NCBI GenBank assembly: GCA_015143295.1
Contig: CM026574.1
Coordinates: 10,046,938 to 10,110,937 of the forward strand
Reading direction: 5' to 3'
DNA from: Tetracentron sinense
Lineage: Eukaryota; Streptophyta; Magnoliopsida; Trochodendrales; Trochodendraceae
Length of the DNA stretch: 64,000 nucleotides
The position numbers and the translations under genes are program-made. Under the pieces are notes generated by a model. It made no database searches. It saw only the letters and a list, made by a program, of their open reading frames with translations, and had not been told where the DNA came from. Numbering within the stretch: position 1 is the first letter of the stretch; each line of letters begins with the position of its first letter. Of this stretch, positions 62,828 to 64,000 are shown piece by piece.

Positions 62828-64000
62828 ATGGCGAAGACCACGAAGATAGCTACGTCTCTTCTTCTGCTACTGTTGCTTCACCTGAGCTCGGTCTCATCTT
62901 GGAAAAAAGACGAATTCAGAAACTGTAATCAAACCCCCTTTTGCAAGAGAGCTCGATCGAGAAAACCCGGATCTTGCTCTCTTTCCGCCACCGATGTCGC
63001 CATTAACGACGGCGATCTCACTGCCAAGCTTCTTACGAAGAAATCTGGAGAAGAAAATAGCGAAGATGATCAAGAACAAGAGCCAACCAAACCCTTGATT
63101 CTTAGATTATCTGTTTATCAGAAGGAAATATTGAGGCTCAAGATTGATGAGGATCCGAGCTTTGATCCACCGAAGAAGCGATTCGAAGTCCCTGATGTGA
63201 TTTTACCGGAGTTCGACAACAAGAAGCTTTGGTTGCAGAGGGTTTCAACGGAGGTGATTGATGGTGATTCTAGTCCTTCTTCGGTTGTTTATCTTTCCAA
63301 TGAATATGAAGCTGTTCTTCGGCACGATCCGTTTGAGGTTTATGTTCGTACCAGAGGTGGTGATCGTGTTCTGTCGATGAATTCACATGGGCTCTTTGAT
63401 TTTGAGCAGTTGAGGACGAAGAAGAAAGAAGGGGAGGATTGGGAGGAGAGATTTAAAGGGCACACTGATACCAGACCTTATGGTCCACAATCAATTAGCT
63501 TCGATGTGTCATTTTATGGAGCTGATTTTGTCTATGGAATCCCTGAACATGCCTCTAGTATGGTTTTGAATCCTACCAGAGGCCCGGGAATCGATGATTC
63601 GGAGCCATTTCGCCTCTTTAACCTGGATGTTTTTGAATATGTTCATGATTCCCCATTTGGGATTTATGGGTCAATTCCTTTCATGCTTTCCCACGGGAAA
63701 GATCGTGGCACATCGGGATTTTTCTGGTTGAATGCGGCCGAAATGCAGATTGATGTTATGGGTTCTGGTTGGGATGATGAGTCTGGGATCTCCCTCCCAT
63801 CGTCTCAAGATCGAATTGATACTCTTTGGATGAGCGAGGCCGGCATTGTGGATGCATTCTTCTTTGTGGGTCCTCGACCAAAGGATGTTGTTCGGCAGTA
63901 CGCCAGTGTTACTGGTACATCTGCCATGCCCCAGCATTTTGCCACTGCATACCACCAATGCCGATGGAACTATAGGGATGAGGAGGATGTTGAGAATGTG
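62828..64000 (+). CDS. RSW3: ER alpha-glucosidase II alpha subunit, GH31 (5' part, cut by window end)
   Basis: A frame open from ATG 62828 to the window end, 391 codons without an intron. A hydrophobic signal peptide (residues 1-24, LLLLLLLHLSSVSS) is followed by WKKDEFRNCNQTPFCKRAR, the conserved N-terminal Cys motif of the family. Later come the galactose-mutarotase-like N-domain (GPQSISFDVSFYGADFVYG; ILRL, DSPFGIYGSIPFMLSHG) and the GH31 barrel entry AYHQCRWNY (374-382), which is diagnostic of glucosidase II alpha. The catalytic Asp (WNDMNE box) would lie beyond the window. The Arabidopsis enzyme is about 920 aa. It trims the inner glucoses from N-glycans in the ER for calnexin-cycle quality control and cellulose-machinery folding. 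Confidence 0.95.
   Translation, partial: MAKTTKIATSLLLLLLLHLSSVSSWKKDEFRNCNQTPFCKRARSRKPGSCSLSATDVAINDGDLTAKLLTKKSGEENSEDDQEQEPTKPLILRLSVYQKEILRLKIDEDPSFDPPKKRFEVPDVILPEFDNKKLWLQRVSTEVIDGDSSPSSVVYLSNEYEAVLRHDPFEVYVRTRGGDRVLSMNSHGLFDFEQLRTKKKEGEDWEERFKGHTDTRPYGPQSISFDVSFYGADFVYGIPEHASSMVLNPTRGPGIDDSEPFRLFNLDVFEYVHDSPFGIYGSIPFMLSHGKDRGTSGFFWLNAAEMQIDVMGSGWDDESGISLPSSQDRIDTLWMSEAGIVDAFFFVGPRPKDVVRQYASVTGTSAMPQHFATAYHQCRWNYRDEEDVENV

Noticed and set aside
1-64000. tRNA, rRNA, snoRNA or microRNA genes
   Set aside because: No cloverleaf with A/B boxes, rRNA core or convincing long hairpin was seen by eye. A tRNAscan/Infernal run would be needed to exclude them fully.

Overview
This window looks like nuclear DNA of a flowering plant. 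The evidence is GT-AG introns up to 15 kb long, three recognisable plant nuclear genes, and heavy loading with plant-type LINEs, Copia, CACTA and hAT elements. Nothing identifies the species. No bacterial, organellar or viral gene set, CRISPR array or operon was seen.

Layout: (1) 345-34829, plus strand, is one gene of 14 coding exons encoding a 542-aa CBSCBSPB protein: two pairs of CBS domains, a PB1 domain and a C-terminal membrane anchor. Only 1,629 nt are coding. The rest is intron, mainly four large introns (intron 3, 5.3 kb; intron 4, 15 kb; intron 7, 2.1 kb; intron 9, 8.6 kb) filled with nested transposons. (2) 34830-39832 is intergenic and carries two unusual tandem arrays: about 121-bp units rich in the palindrome CGCTCGAGCG, and four units of about 165 bp. 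(3) 39833-41350, plus strand, is an intronless PLS-class PPR gene of 505 aa with E/E+ domains, probably an organellar RNA-editing factor. (4) 41351-62827 is transposon territory. It holds a gag-only LTR element arranged as LTR-gag-LTR-gag, then an L1-type LINE broken by a Copia element that is itself broken by a CACTA element, with smaller insertions. (5) 62828-64000, plus strand, is the 5' 391 codons of the alpha subunit of ER glucosidase II (GH31; RSW3/PSL5 type), cut by the window end.

The three genes do not form a pathway. The CBS-PB1 protein is a presumed adenylate-sensing or scaffolding membrane protein, the PPR protein should act in mitochondria or plastids, and glucosidase II acts in ER glycoprotein quality control.

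No convincing new multi-gene system is present. The observations most worth follow-up are a 79-bp tandem duplication that gives CBSCBSPB two competing 3' splice sites before exon 5 (the upstream one leads to a premature stop), the CGCTCGAGCG array, the tandem LTR-gag element without pol, a 322-bp retroposed unit with 51-bp terminal direct repeats, and several hAT-like families with clear 8-bp target duplications. All homology statements come from reading the translations; no database search was run.
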